Counted from the first letter of the stretch, positions 10,441 to 19,624 are shown. The stretch is DNA of 64,000 bases from Macrococcus brunensis (GCF_004359615.1 NZ_SCWA01000009.1:25507-89506), one strand, 5' to 3'. Numbers and translations are program-made. Notes: generated by a model from the sequence alone, not told the origin.

Positions 10441-10985
10441 CATTTAAATCTCTTTTCAATAACAGGTAACAGCGGTCTGAAAATCAGCATAAAGACGATA
10501 GAAACTATCAGTCCTTTAATGATATTAAACGGAATAATACTTGCTGATACAATGGCTTTTAAGTTGTTAGTAATATCACTTAAGTTTGTAATCATACCGT
10601 ATAAAGGCAGCAATATAAAATAATTCATGAGACTCATAATAAGCATCATGACTAACGTCGCTGCGATTAAACCGACCCATCTATTTCTGCGACCCGCATA
10701 ATAAGCTGTTAAAACAAAACTAGCACCCGCTAAAAAGTTTGCGATAGGACCGATTGGTTCAACCGGCTTCACTGCAAAATTGAGTAAGTTTTTAATGAGT
10801 TCTATCATGACTGCGCCGATTGGTCCGACTGTAAACAGACCGATTAAAGCAGGTACATCACTGAAATCAATCGTTAAGTAAGGCGGCATAAAAGGCAGCG
10901 GAAACTTGAAGAACATCAGTACGAAACTGATGGCACTCAGCATGCTGATTAGAATCAGCTTCTTCGTTCTGTTGATACTTGACAT
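10440..10985 (-). CDS. ribU: Riboflavin ECF transporter S component RibU
   Basis: Integral membrane substrate-binding subunit that, with the shared EcfA/A'/T energising module, imports riboflavin. The 181-residue chain has about six hydrophobic segments and the family stretch IDFSDVPALIG near residues 39-49, followed by the conserved IELIKNLLNF. Assignment is supported by the FMN riboswitch directly upstream. RBS AAGGAG precedes the ATG and can be masked by an upstream complementary run. Confidence 0.94.
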   Translation of the reverse strand: MSSINRTKKLILISMLSAISFVLMFFKFPLPFMPPYLTIDFSDVPALIGLFTVGPIGAVMIELIKNLLNFAVKPVEPIGPIANFLAGASFVLTAYYAGRRNRWVGLIAATLVMMLIMSLMNYFILLPLYGMITNLSDITNNLKAIVSASIIPFNIIKGLIVSIVFMLIFRPLLPVIEKRFK

Positions 10986-10991
10986 ATTCTT

Positions 10992-11022
10992 CTCCTTACA
11001 TCCATCAACTGAAGGAAGGAGG
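10992..11022 (-). promoter_or_regulatory. Possible RBS-masking hairpin of ribU
   Basis: In the minus-strand transcript, CCUCCUU (11022-11016) can pair with AAGGAG, the ribU ribosome-binding site (10997-10992), across a loop of about 18 bases. This is a candidate expression platform for translational control by the FMN aptamer. Inferred by eye without folding energies. Confidence 0.45.
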
Positions 11023-11057
11023 CATCACAAATAAGCAAAGCTTTTTGCTCTGCGCTC

Positions 11058-11171
11058 CATCTTCTCCCATCCAGACTATACTGTCGGCTTCAGAATTACA
11101 CTGAATCAGCCACCCGAAGGCAGGTCGCGGGCTATACCGCCGGTTCGGAATTACACCGTACCCCGAAGATG
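11058..11171 (-). ncRNA. FMN riboswitch (RFN element)
   Basis: The transcript carries the hallmark RFN blocks: an AUCUUCGGGG 5' strand at 11170-11161, internal GGUGUAAUUCC, GGCGGUAU, the CCGACAGUAUAGUCUGGAUG block, and the closing GGGAGAAGAU at 11068-11059. FMN binding normally shuts off downstream riboflavin genes, here ribU. An extended -10-like TGCTAATAT lies just upstream (about 11207-11215). Confidence 0.95.
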
Positions 11172-11231
11172 AATTATTTTATTTTTTCGGATTTTCATCC
11201 TTTTAATATATTAGCACAACTTTTTATTAAA

Positions 11232-12959
11232 TCAATGTTTTGGAATCACAATTTTAAAAGTAGTCCCTCTACCCTGTTCGCTTGAAACTGTAATATGTCC
11301 ACCGTGTGACTCAATGATGGACTTAACGATGAAAAGGCCGAGTCCGGTTCCATGTTTACCTCTCGTTCTTGCGGCATCCACTTTATAGAACCGGTCAAAA
11401 AGATGAGGCAGGTGTTCCGGTGAGATACCGACGCCTGAATCGCTGACTTCGATTGTGAGCGCGTCTCCTGCTTTCACGGTTAAATGAATCGCATCACCTT
11501 CGTGTGTATAACGAACAGCATTATCAACTAAATTTGTTAAAACCTGAATCATCTTGTCATAGTCAAGCGACCAGGCAAGTCCTGGCGGAGAATCTACGAT
11601 AAGGCTGAGCTTATTATCAGTCAGAGACTGATTAAACGTTGATTTCACTTTATCAAGCAGCGCATCGACCGGCATTTCCTCAAGGTGCAGTTTAACGTCA
11701 CCTGCGTCGTAGCGGGCGACATTAAGCAGTTCATTGACGAGGCGATTTAAACGTTTGCTCTCATCCAGAATGATATTTAAGAATTCTTTCCGGTCTTCCG
11801 GTGTTTCCACAATATCATCCAGTAACGCTTCCGTATAACCCTGCAGCATCTGAATTGGCGTTCTGAGCTCGTGCGACACATCAGCGACAAACCGCTTCTT
11901 CATCTCATCATTACGGTGCTCTTCAGTCATATCTCGAATCAGAGCAACTGCGCCTATCTGATTATTTGCAGCTGCACGTCTCACTGGTGAGATGATAACC
12001 ACGAAGTAATGATTAAGTGTCGCGATTTCAACGACTTCTGAATCATTAGTTTTCACCACTTCTTCAAATGACTGTTCGAGCTGTATTTTGTCATCCTCAC
12101 TAATCAAAGTAAGAAACTGCTCTGCTTTCGGATTCATCAGCTGTTGATCTAAATCCATATGATAACTGAGTACACCATCTGCCATGGCATTGATCAGTTT
12201 ATCTCTCAGATTTCTTTCCGTTTCAATGGAAGCGATGTTGTTTCTGATGTCATCCTCCATTTTATTAAATGCAACAGTGAGTTCGCCTATTTCATCACGT
12301 GATGTCGTCTTGATTTTCTGGGCGCGTTCGCCTTTAGCCACCTGAAACGCTGATTCCTTAAGTCTGAGCAGCGGCTTCGTAATCTTATTGGATAAGAAAA
12401 AGGCAAAAATCGTTGACAGTACAATTAAAATTAAAGCCGTTATTAAGATAATCAGGCTGACATACTGGAGTGTCGAACTGATAGAGTTAATGTCCTGATA
12501 GAGAATAATCGCACCTTTGTCCTGAAATGCCTGAGACGGGAATCCAAGAAGAATGTAGCGATGTCTCTCATCCTGATAATTGACATCGATAATTTTAGTC
12601 ACATGTTTGTTTTCATCAAAGACTGCATTAAAATCTGGATTGGTACGAAACTCATCAATCATGATTTGCTTCAGATCATCATGACGATCCGTCAGCTGTG
12701 ATTTATTTTCAACGATAATCAGACCAGCGGGATTCTCAACAAGTTCCATGACATAGTTCATCGCGTCTTCCTGGTTATGCCGACTCATCAAAATACTTTC
12801 AATTTTATTCGCCTGCTGATAGAGGGTCTTCCCTGTCTCAGAGATAAAGTAGGAGTTGAAGAAACTGACGAGTGCAACCGATAATATAAGTAAAACTGTC
12901 GTTACTATCAAAATGATAGTGAACCACAGTTTTATGACAATACTATTTAAATAGTGCAT
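11232..12959 (-). CDS. srrB: Sensor histidine kinase SrrB (ResE)
   Basis: Membrane kinase of the respiratory/redox two-component system. In 575 residues: TM1 about 10-34, extracellular region 40-163, TM2 164-188, HAMP to about 245, a PAS-like region 250-345, phosphoacceptor His363 in VSHELRTP, then N box around Asn480, DSGVGI 507-512 and GTGLGLFI. Length agrees with S. aureus SrrB (583). No cysteine occurs anywhere in the chain, although redox-active cysteines have been reported in the S. aureus ATPase domain. Its ATG shares one base with the srrA stop (TGATG). Confidence 0.95.
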   Translation of the reverse strand: MHYLNSIVIKLWFTIILIVTTVLLILSVALVSFFNSYFISETGKTLYQQANKIESILMSRHNQEDAMNYVMELVENPAGLIIVENKSQLTDRHDDLKQIMIDEFRTNPDFNAVFDENKHVTKIIDVNYQDERHRYILLGFPSQAFQDKGAIILYQDINSISSTLQYVSLIILITALILIVLSTIFAFFLSNKITKPLLRLKESAFQVAKGERAQKIKTTSRDEIGELTVAFNKMEDDIRNNIASIETERNLRDKLINAMADGVLSYHMDLDQQLMNPKAEQFLTLISEDDKIQLEQSFEEVVKTNDSEVVEIATLNHYFVVIISPVRRAAANNQIGAVALIRDMTEEHRNDEMKKRFVADVSHELRTPIQMLQGYTEALLDDIVETPEDRKEFLNIILDESKRLNRLVNELLNVARYDAGDVKLHLEEMPVDALLDKVKSTFNQSLTDNKLSLIVDSPPGLAWSLDYDKMIQVLTNLVDNAVRYTHEGDAIHLTVKAGDALTIEVSDSGVGISPEHLPHLFDRFYKVDAARTRGKHGTGLGLFIVKSIIESHGGHITVSSEQGRGTTFKIVIPKH

Positions 12960-13666
12960 CAGTCTCTTGCCTCGAACTTATAGCCGACGCCCCAGACTGT
13001 GTGAATCATCTCGGCAGCTTCTGGAGAAACTTTATTCAGCTTCTCACGTAAACGTTTGACATGGGTGTCCACAGTTCTCAGGTCACCGTAAAACTCATAA
13101 TGCCAGACTTCTTTCAGCAGCTGCTCTCTATCAAAGACTTTGTCAGGTGACTTAGCAAGGAATAAAAGAAGTTCATATTCTTTCGGCGTCAAGCTGACTT
13201 CCTGATTGTTTGCCGTGACGCGGTGTGCATCATTATCAATGACAAGTGAATCAAACACGATCAGATCTTTCGCATGTGCGTCATTCTGGAAGAACATTGA
13301 AGACTGTGAACGTCTTAAAATGGCTTTGACCCGTAAGACGACTTCACGAGGCGAGAAAGGTTTGACGATATAATCATCAGCACCGATTTCAAAGCCTTCA
13401 ACACGATTGTTTTCTTCACCTTTAGCAGTCAGCATAATGACCGGTGTCGATTTCTCTTCGCGGATTCTCTTGCAGACTGCCAGTCCGTCCATGCCTGGCA
13501 GCATGATGTCCAGCAGGACACAATGGAAATTCTGGCTGAGCGCCAGTTCCACTGCTGTTTCGCCGTCTGCTGCTTCTACTGTTTCGAATCCTTCGCGTTC
13601 AAGATACATTTTAGCAAGTTTTCTGATTCTATCCTCATCATCAACGATTAAAATTCTTTCCTTCAT
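12959..13666 (-). CDS. srrA: Response regulator SrrA (ResD)
   Basis: OmpR-type regulator of 235 residues controlling respiration, anaerobic and nitrosative stress genes in relatives. The receiver has DD at 9-10, phosphoacceptor Asp53 (LLDIMLPG), Thr80 and Lys102; the winged-helix DNA-binding domain spans about 135-232 (LTPKEYELL, RTVDTHVKRLREKL). It lies 14 bp after resC and is coupled to srrB, so resABC-srrAB probably forms one transcript, as in the B. subtilis res operon. Confidence 0.96.
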   Translation of the reverse strand: MKERILIVDDEDRIRKLAKMYLEREGFETVEAADGETAVELALSQNFHCVLLDIMLPGMDGLAVCKRIREEKSTPVIMLTAKGEENNRVEGFEIGADDYIVKPFSPREVVLRVKAILRRSQSSMFFQNDAHAKDLIVFDSLVIDNDAHRVTANNQEVSLTPKEYELLLFLAKSPDKVFDREQLLKEVWHYEFYGDLRTVDTHVKRLREKLNKVSPEAAEMIHTVWGVGYKFEARD

Positions 13667-13680
13667 AAATGGACTGCCTC

Positions 13681-14883
13681 CTAAGCGTATGAATGTAAAC
13701 CAGCAATAATTAAGTTAACAGCGATGACATTGAACAAGATAATCGCAAGACCTACTACAGCAAGCCAAGCTGATTTCTTACCTTCCCAGCCTCGACCGAG
13801 TCTTAAGTGAAGAAATACCGCATAGAATAAGAATGTAACAAGTGCCCATACTTCTTTAGGGTCCCAGCCCCAGAATCTGCTCCAGGCAATCTGTGCCCAG
13901 ATACTAGCAAATAAAAGTCCTCCTAAAGCAAAGAGCGGGAAGCCGATAATAACGGAACGGTAACCAATCTCATCCATCAGCTGTAACGACACCTTGTTAG
14001 TAAGTGGCTTCACCATCGAGAAGATAGTTCTTCTCGTTATGAGACGAATTAATCCATATAAGATCGTCCCAATAATAATGGACCAGATCACTGTCGTCAG
14101 CTTCTGTGCATTTAAGACAGGCGGCACTTCAAGTCCAGTTGAGAAGCGTTCAACTTCCTGATAGTTATTATTGCCCTTAGGTACAACAGGGTAAGCATCT
14201 TTAAATGTCACGATGGCAGGCAGATGGTAATGGCTGACTGCATTGTTACCATTTTTATCAACATAAAAGTATTGATCATCATAATGGACAATACCTTTCA
14301 TCACGATAGTTGTTAAAATAAATGCGATAACTAATACTGCGAAGTACATGACTACTTCAAGCCAGAAAGCATCTCGCGATTTCTCTTTCGCATCTACATA
14401 ACGCAGTAAATAAATCAGACCAGCCATTGAGCTGACTGAGAGAATTCCGTATGAAATAGTCACTGTAATCACGTGAATCGCGAGCCAGTTACTTTGCAGT
14501 GCCGGAATAAGCGGGCTGACTTCACGCGAGAACATGCTGGCATAGACGATGACGAGCATGGCTACAGGCAGTGAGAACAAAGCCAGTATCGGCGTATGAT
14601 AGATGGCGTTGATAATCAGGAAGCCACCGACCATCATGATACCGAACATCGTCAGGAACTCATACATATTGCTGACAGGTGCATGTCCTGCTGCAATCCA
14701 GCGGGTGATAAAATAAACAATCTGCATGATGAAACCGATTGTCGTTAAGATAATGCCTATCCGTTCATAGCGCTTATTTTTTGCTTTAATGCTAGCCGAA
14801 AATGGCAAGATAGCGATTAAATATAAAATAAAAGCGGCATACAAAGAGGTACTGCTGATATTCAGCCATGTTTCATGGTTCAT
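13681..14883 (-). CDS. resC: Cytochrome c biogenesis protein ResC (CcsA)
   Basis: Polytopic membrane protein (400 residues, about eight hydrophobic segments) of the System II haem-handling complex that attaches haem to apocytochrome c outside the cell. The tryptophan-rich WWD-type haem motif is seen as WSRFWGWDPKEVWALV in the C-terminal third. Start ATG overlaps the resB stop (ATGA). Function depends on ResB next door. Confidence 0.93.
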   Translation of the reverse strand: MNHETWLNISSTSLYAAFILYLIAILPFSASIKAKNKRYERIGIILTTIGFIMQIVYFITRWIAAGHAPVSNMYEFLTMFGIMMVGGFLIINAIYHTPILALFSLPVAMLVIVYASMFSREVSPLIPALQSNWLAIHVITVTISYGILSVSSMAGLIYLLRYVDAKEKSRDAFWLEVVMYFAVLVIAFILTTIVMKGIVHYDDQYFYVDKNGNNAVSHYHLPAIVTFKDAYPVVPKGNNNYQEVERFSTGLEVPPVLNAQKLTTVIWSIIIGTILYGLIRLITRRTIFSMVKPLTNKVSLQLMDEIGYRSVIIGFPLFALGGLLFASIWAQIAWSRFWGWDPKEVWALVTFLFYAVFLHLRLGRGWEGKKSAWLAVVGLAIILFNVIAVNLIIAGLHSYA

Positions 14884-16496
14884 TTTGTTTCCTCCGATTC
14901 GTACTTATCTTTAATAGCAGGCTGATTATTCTTTTCGAGAATAGTGTTCAGTTCATTTTTTAATCCAAAATAATTCTTACTTGTATGCGCTGCAATTTGA
15001 TTGCCATTGACCCAGATTCTACGATGATTGATATATGATCCGATCGCCAGACCGAGCAGGAAGATAGTAAATCCGATAAAGAGATAAGGCAGAGTTAAAT
15101 CCTTTTTAACATTGAGATAAGTCATCGTATGATTTGTGGCACTGACAAACTTGATAGCATGTTGATTATTCTGTGAAATATCCTGTGATGAACGGATTTT
15201 AAGCAGACTATACTCCGGCTGCTGATTAGCTTTATCCACTTCAAATACAAATGCAGGGTTCACTGTGTTAGGTGTTTTTGTAGCGAGTGTACCATTCGCT
15301 TCAATTTTATCAAAATCAGGTGCATAGTTTCGAAGATTAACAGTCAGATTATCTGCAATCTTGTATGTGGGTGCTGGTTCATCCAGATTAACTGTGAATG
15401 TCTGGCCGATTTCTTTTTCCGTCTTCTTATCAATCACTTTAAAGGTCATTGATTTAAGCAGGCTTTGATCATAACTGTTTTGATAGAGTTCAAAATGATC
15501 AAATTTAAAGGGGTGATTGACCTTGATGTTCCCTGTCTTCACTTCTTTCAGTTCTGGTTCAGCACCTGGTATCGAATCTTTCGTGTTTTCAAACAATGTC
15601 AGACGTGTCTCGTAATTTTTGGCAATTTTATTCATCGCACTGTCAGCTTTAGTCGATTCAGTGTTTGAGTTCATCTGCTGATCATAATGCTCGAGAATAA
15701 ACTTATCGTTACGCATATAATATTGTTTGTCTGTACCAGGTATCGCTCTCGTATCGCCTTCTTTAACTGCAACTGCACCATCATAATACATGGCTGGCAC
15801 AAATCTCAGCATACCCCCCATCAGCAGGATAATCAGACCAGTATGGTTGATATAAGGACCATATCTGCTGAGACGTCCTTTTTCAGCGAGAAGAGCATCG
15901 CCTTCACGCTTCACTTTATAGCGTTTCTCTTTCAGCGTCTGCTCAAGTTGATCTAAATCCGGATTGACGAGTTCCCCTGTCAGTCGCTGTCGTTTTAAGA
16001 ATGAAGGATGCTTTCTAGTCGCCTGGTTACGGAGTGATTTAAAAAGGGGCACCCCGCGGTCAATACTCGCCGCTATAATAGAGAATGCTACAAGCCCCAG
16101 TAGAATCAGAAACCACCAGGACGTATATAAATTGTCGAGTCCCAGCTGGTGATATAGGTAACCGAGGGAACCATATTTCTCCTGGTAGAATGAAGCAGGA
16201 TCAACGTTTGCAGGGATAAAATATTCCTGCGGCATGATGGAACCGATTGCTGCTGCAACGATAGTCAGTACAAGTAAGATAACACCTGTCTTCACAGAAG
16301 CGAAGAAATTCCATATCTTATCGGTTACTGTCTTATTTTTAGTTTTTGACCGTACAGCAGAACCGTCATAACGCATAATATCAGTCGTTTTTTTCTTATC
16401 GTAATCATCATTGATTAACCGGCCACAGTTCTGACAGAGCTGTGTGCCGGGTGGATTGACATGTCCACAAGTACAGACTATTGCTTTCTCATTCAT
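14880..16496 (-). CDS. resB: Cytochrome c biogenesis protein ResB (Ccs1)
   Basis: Partner of ResC in System II cytochrome c maturation. The 538-residue protein begins with a small zinc-ribbon-like segment (CTCGHVNPPG...CQNCG, residues 8-25), as in B. subtilis ResB, followed by three N-terminal membrane segments, a large extracytoplasmic domain and a last membrane segment near 465-485. Overlap with resC and 13 bp spacing to resA indicate an operon. Confidence 0.92.
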   Translation of the reverse strand: MNEKAIVCTCGHVNPPGTQLCQNCGRLINDDYDKKKTTDIMRYDGSAVRSKTKNKTVTDKIWNFFASVKTGVILLVLTIVAAAIGSIMPQEYFIPANVDPASFYQEKYGSLGYLYHQLGLDNLYTSWWFLILLGLVAFSIIAASIDRGVPLFKSLRNQATRKHPSFLKRQRLTGELVNPDLDQLEQTLKEKRYKVKREGDALLAEKGRLSRYGPYINHTGLIILLMGGMLRFVPAMYYDGAVAVKEGDTRAIPGTDKQYYMRNDKFILEHYDQQMNSNTESTKADSAMNKIAKNYETRLTLFENTKDSIPGAEPELKEVKTGNIKVNHPFKFDHFELYQNSYDQSLLKSMTFKVIDKKTEKEIGQTFTVNLDEPAPTYKIADNLTVNLRNYAPDFDKIEANGTLATKTPNTVNPAFVFEVDKANQQPEYSLLKIRSSQDISQNNQHAIKFVSATNHTMTYLNVKKDLTLPYLFIGFTIFLLGLAIGSYINHRRIWVNGNQIAAHTSKNYFGLKNELNTILEKNNQPAIKDKYESEETK

Positions 16497-16509
16497 ATAC
16501 TGACCTCAC

Positions 16510-17043
16510 TTACGGTGTCACAGTGTTCATGTAATTTTTAATTGTCTGGTCGTTCATTTCACCTTTATGAATCGCTTTTACTTTACCATTTTTATCGATA
16601 ACCACTGTCGTAGGCAGTGGATCAATTCCATAAGCATCAGCTACTTCGTTATCTTTATCAAAAGCAACAGGCAGATGAACTTCTTTTTTCAGTCCGCTGA
16701 AGAACTGTTCAACCTGTTGAGGCGTCTTTCTTAAGTGAATCGCTAATACCTCAACATTTTTACCTTTATATTCTTCATAGTTCTCGCTTAGTGCAGGCAT
16801 CTCTCGTTTACAAGGCTCACACCAAGTACCCCAGAAATTAAGGATGACACCTTTTCCTTTATAGTCACTCATTTTGACGGTACTGCCGTCCATCTTCTGC
16901 AGCTCAAACTCCGGTGCATCGTCGCCTACTCCTACTGCTTTACTCTTACTCTGTGTCACTGTCGAATAGACGATGAAGGCAATCGCCAGTGCAATCAATG
17001 TCATTACTATATATTGAGTCCACTTTTTTGTTCTTTTATTCAT
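16510..17043 (-). CDS. resA: Thiol-disulfide oxidoreductase ResA
   Basis: Membrane-anchored thioredoxin-like protein (177 residues) that keeps the CXXCH haem-binding cysteines of apocytochrome c reduced. An N-terminal anchor lies at about 10-28. The active site is WCEPC with Cys75 and Cys78, and the cis-proline loop is DPLPTT at 141-146. It is the first gene of the resABC-srrAB unit, with an extended -10 promoter upstream. Confidence 0.93.
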   Translation of the reverse strand: MNKRTKKWTQYIVMTLIALAIAFIVYSTVTQSKSKAVGVGDDAPEFELQKMDGSTVKMSDYKGKGVILNFWGTWCEPCKREMPALSENYEEYKGKNVEVLAIHLRKTPQQVEQFFSGLKKEVHLPVAFDKDNEVADAYGIDPLPTTVVIDKNGKVKAIHKGEMNDQTIKNYMNTVTP

Positions 17044-17059
17044 TTTACTCCCTCTTTCT

Positions 17060-17115
17060 CACATAGATAGGTCTATTATATCACTCAGCTAAACGCCAAT
17101 AGTGGCAACTATGTG
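17060..17115 (-). promoter_or_regulatory. Extended -10 promoter of resA flanked by inverted repeats
   Basis: On the minus strand TGATATAAT (TATAAT at 17080-17075) forms an extended -10. It sits between the arms CACATAG (17060-17066) and CTATGTG (17109-17115), 42 bases apart. The arms may be operator half-sites or chance. Confidence 0.45.
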
Positions 17116-17120
17116 AAATT

Positions 17121-17855
17121 TTAAGACTGGTTCTGAGCGAGGTTGCGTAAGGTTTTCACTTCATGAGGACTGAGATCTCTAGCGTCCCCTGCATTCAAAC
17201 CTTTAAGATTGAGCGGACCGTATTCGACACGCGACAGCTTGACCACTTCATGACCGAAATGAGAAAACATTCTTCTGACCTGACGGTTGCGACCTTCTGA
17301 AATCGTGATCTCTACTAACGTCGAATTCTTTTCGCGGTCCTGAGATTTTACTTTGACGATAGCAGGTGCTGTTTTACCGTCCTCAAGCATAATGCCTTTC
17401 TCAAGTTGTCTGACTTGTTCACGAAGCAGATAGCCTTTTAGTTTGGCCACATATTTCTTCTTCACTTTATAACGCGGATGCGTCATCTGATTGGCAAATT
17501 CACCATCATTCGTCAAGAGCAGTAATCCAGACGTATCGTAATCAAGTCGACCTACAGGAAAGACGCGTTCTTCCAGCTGCGGGAAAAAGTCGGTGACAAC
17601 AGTCCGGCCTTTATCATCTGATACACTGGTAATGACTTTAGTCGGTTTGTGAAAAAGAATATAGACCTTGTCAGGATTTTCGAGTGGAATTCCTTCCACT
17701 TCAATACGGTCAGAAGGTTTTACTTTAGTCCCAAGCGTCTTAACGACTTCTCCGTTAACAGTGACTTTACCTTCCTCTATCAGTGCTTCTGCCTTACGTC
17801 TCGAAGTGACACCGCTCCTCGCGATGACTTTCTGTAATCTATCTAACTGTTCCAT
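17121..17855 (-). CDS. rluB: 23S rRNA pseudouridine synthase RluB
   Basis: Modifies uridine 2605-type positions in 23S rRNA. The 244-residue protein has an N-terminal S4 RNA-binding domain (residues 5-60) and the catalytic motif GRLDYDTSG with Asp105. The gene starts one base after the scpB stop and forms scpA-scpB-rluB, a conserved Firmicutes cluster. Confidence 0.95.
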   Translation of the reverse strand: MEQLDRLQKVIARSGVTSRRKAEALIEEGKVTVNGEVVKTLGTKVKPSDRIEVEGIPLENPDKVYILFHKPTKVITSVSDDKGRTVVTDFFPQLEERVFPVGRLDYDTSGLLLLTNDGEFANQMTHPRYKVKKKYVAKLKGYLLREQVRQLEKGIMLEDGKTAPAIVKVKSQDREKNSTLVEITISEGRNRQVRRMFSHFGHEVVKLSRVEYGPLNLKGLNAGDARDLSPHEVKTLRNLAQNQS

Positions 17856-17856
17856 G

Positions 17857-18393
17857 TTATTCTCCTTTTGTTGTTAATGACTTGAAGAAGAGATCCATCT
17901 CTTCTTTAGTATCTGTATCGCTGTCCTCGGGTAGTTCTTCAATGGACGTCAGACCAAATACTTGCAGGAAATAGTCGGTCGTATAGAGCTGCTGACTTCT
18001 TGATTCCTCAGTTTTGACAGCAACTAGCCCTCTTTCAATCAATGTTCTGACAGGTCCGTCAGAATTCACGCCTCGTAATGACTCAACATCACTTCTCGTC
18101 ACCGGCTGGTTGTAAGCAATAATAGCCAGCGTCTCCATAGAAGCCTGAGTTAATTTTCGCTCTGACTGCTGGTCGACAAGTGAAGCCAGATAAGGCGTAT
18201 ATTCACTTTTCAGTTCTAAAAACCATTTACCGCCGTAACGTCGCAGCTGGAAAACCGCAGACGAAAAGTCAGCCGCCAGCTGTTCCACTTCATCATGGGT
18301 CATATTCAGTAAACTTTCAACTCTTTCACTTTCCAGCCCTTCATCTCCTACAGCATATAACAGAGCTTCGAATATATCTATTTTTGCCGGCAT
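17857..18393 (-). CDS. scpB: Chromosome segregation and condensation protein ScpB
   Basis: Winged-helix kleisin-associated subunit of the SMC-ScpAB condensin. I place the start at ATG 18393 (178 residues, MPAKIDIFEALL), one base after the scpA stop with AAAGGAG upstream; the open frame runs 30 bases further but those codons are the end of scpA. The acidic C-terminus is usual. Confidence 0.94.
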   Translation of the reverse strand: MPAKIDIFEALLYAVGDEGLESERVESLLNMTHDEVEQLAADFSSAVFQLRRYGGKWFLELKSEYTPYLASLVDQQSERKLTQASMETLAIIAYNQPVTRSDVESLRGVNSDGPVRTLIERGLVAVKTEESRSQQLYTTDYFLQVFGLTSIEELPEDSDTDTKEEMDLFFKSLTTKGE

Positions 18394-18394
18394 A

Positions 18395-19093
18395 TTAGAC
18401 TCCTTTTTCAATATAAATCTCACCGAACAGTTCCTGCTGTTCTACTTTAATTTCCTGGTTTTTCATCATTTCAAGCATGGCCATAAATAGCGTAATCAGC
18501 TGATGTTTCGTTTCTGAAAAATGAAAGAGTTCAGTAAACTTGATTTGTGAAGATCGTTTCAGCCTATCCTGAATCACGGTTGTGGCCTGTTGAATCGTAT
18601 AATTCTCACGGCTGACTGTCATAACAGGAGCGACACGTTTTTTACGGCTTTTTGCTTTTTCATAGGCTGCTATTAAATCAGTTAATTTCAGTACCAGTTC
18701 AGCTGGCTCCGCTTTTTCAAATCCGGACAGATCCTGAGGTGCCTTAACAAAATGGTCACTTGCCGCTTCGCGTTTTTCCCCTAGTAAAGTTGCATAATAT
18801 TTATAGTTCTGATATTCAATGAGCTGTGTCATGAGTTCTTCCCGCGGGTCTTCTTCATCCTCTTCTATTGCAGGCAGCAGCATACGGCTTTTAATGCGTA
18901 ATAATTCGCTCGCCATGACCAGATACTCCCCTTGAATATTGATATCCCATTCAGACATCGAGTTGATATAATGAAGATATTGCTCTGTCAGATGTTTCAT
19001 TGAAATATCATAAATATCTATTTCCAGTTTTTTAATGAGATGCAGCAGGAGGTCTAGTGGACCTTCAAATGCATCGAGTTTAACTTCATACAT
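18395..19093 (-). CDS. scpA: Chromosome segregation and condensation protein ScpA
   Basis: Kleisin subunit that bridges SMC heads. The 232-residue chain starts with the family signature FEGPLDLLLHLIKK (residues 9-22) and ends with the winged-helix SMC-binding region. First gene of scpA-scpB-rluB. Only 27 bp separate its start from the divergent DUF309 gene, so the two promoters must overlap coding sequence or each other. Confidence 0.95.
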   Translation of the reverse strand: MYEVKLDAFEGPLDLLLHLIKKLEIDIYDISMKHLTEQYLHYINSMSEWDINIQGEYLVMASELLRIKSRMLLPAIEEDEEDPREELMTQLIEYQNYKYYATLLGEKREAASDHFVKAPQDLSGFEKAEPAELVLKLTDLIAAYEKAKSRKKRVAPVMTVSRENYTIQQATTVIQDRLKRSSQIKFTELFHFSETKHQLITLFMAMLEMMKNQEIKVEQQELFGEIYIEKGV

Positions 19094-19120
19094 AATGAAT
19101 CCTTTCAGGAGGTACTTTTA

Positions 19121-19624
19121 ATGATCGATACGTTAGTTGAATTTTATTATTATTTTCTTCATGAGCGTCATTACTTCGAATGTCACGAAATTATGGAGGA
19201 CGCCTGGAAAGAGAATTCAGTATACACTAAAAACGATATTGAAGTTGGCCTGATTCTACTGGCAACGAGTCAGTATCATCTGCGGCGGGGCAATAAGAAA
19301 GGTGCAAGAACCTGCCTTAAGAAGGCCTATCAGATTCTTAAAATGTACTCGCTCAGTGAAATAGGGCTTCATGACTCAGTCCTATATATTCTTGAAGAGA
19401 ATATGACTTCGGAAGAATATGTGCCTCTTACGCTGCCCTTAACAAATGAAATGAAAGAGGCGATACATAAGCAGCATCCTGATTTTTCTGTGAAGCACGC
19501 GCCGGACGCTAGATGGATACATTTTCACAGGACGCGCGATAGAAGTGACGTCATTGAAGCGCGTCTAAAGTCAATGCGCGATAAACACCCAGTAGATGAC
19601 ACCCCAGATAAGCGCCATGATTAA
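19121..19624 (+). CDS. DUF309 family protein
   Basis: Soluble 167-residue protein with the DUF309 signature HYFECHEIMEDAW (residues 17-29) and a helical hairpin region. Function unknown. A DUF309 gene (ypuF) is also near scpA in B. subtilis. The ribosome site is CAGGAGG. Its 3' end overlaps, on the other strand, a 28-residue mini-gene that follows xerD. Confidence 0.85.
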   Translation: MIDTLVEFYYYFLHERHYFECHEIMEDAWKENSVYTKNDIEVGLILLATSQYHLRRGNKKGARTCLKKAYQILKMYSLSEIGLHDSVLYILEENMTSEEYVPLTLPLTNEMKEAIHKQHPDFSVKHAPDARWIHFHRTRDRSDVIEARLKSMRDKHPVDDTPDKRHD

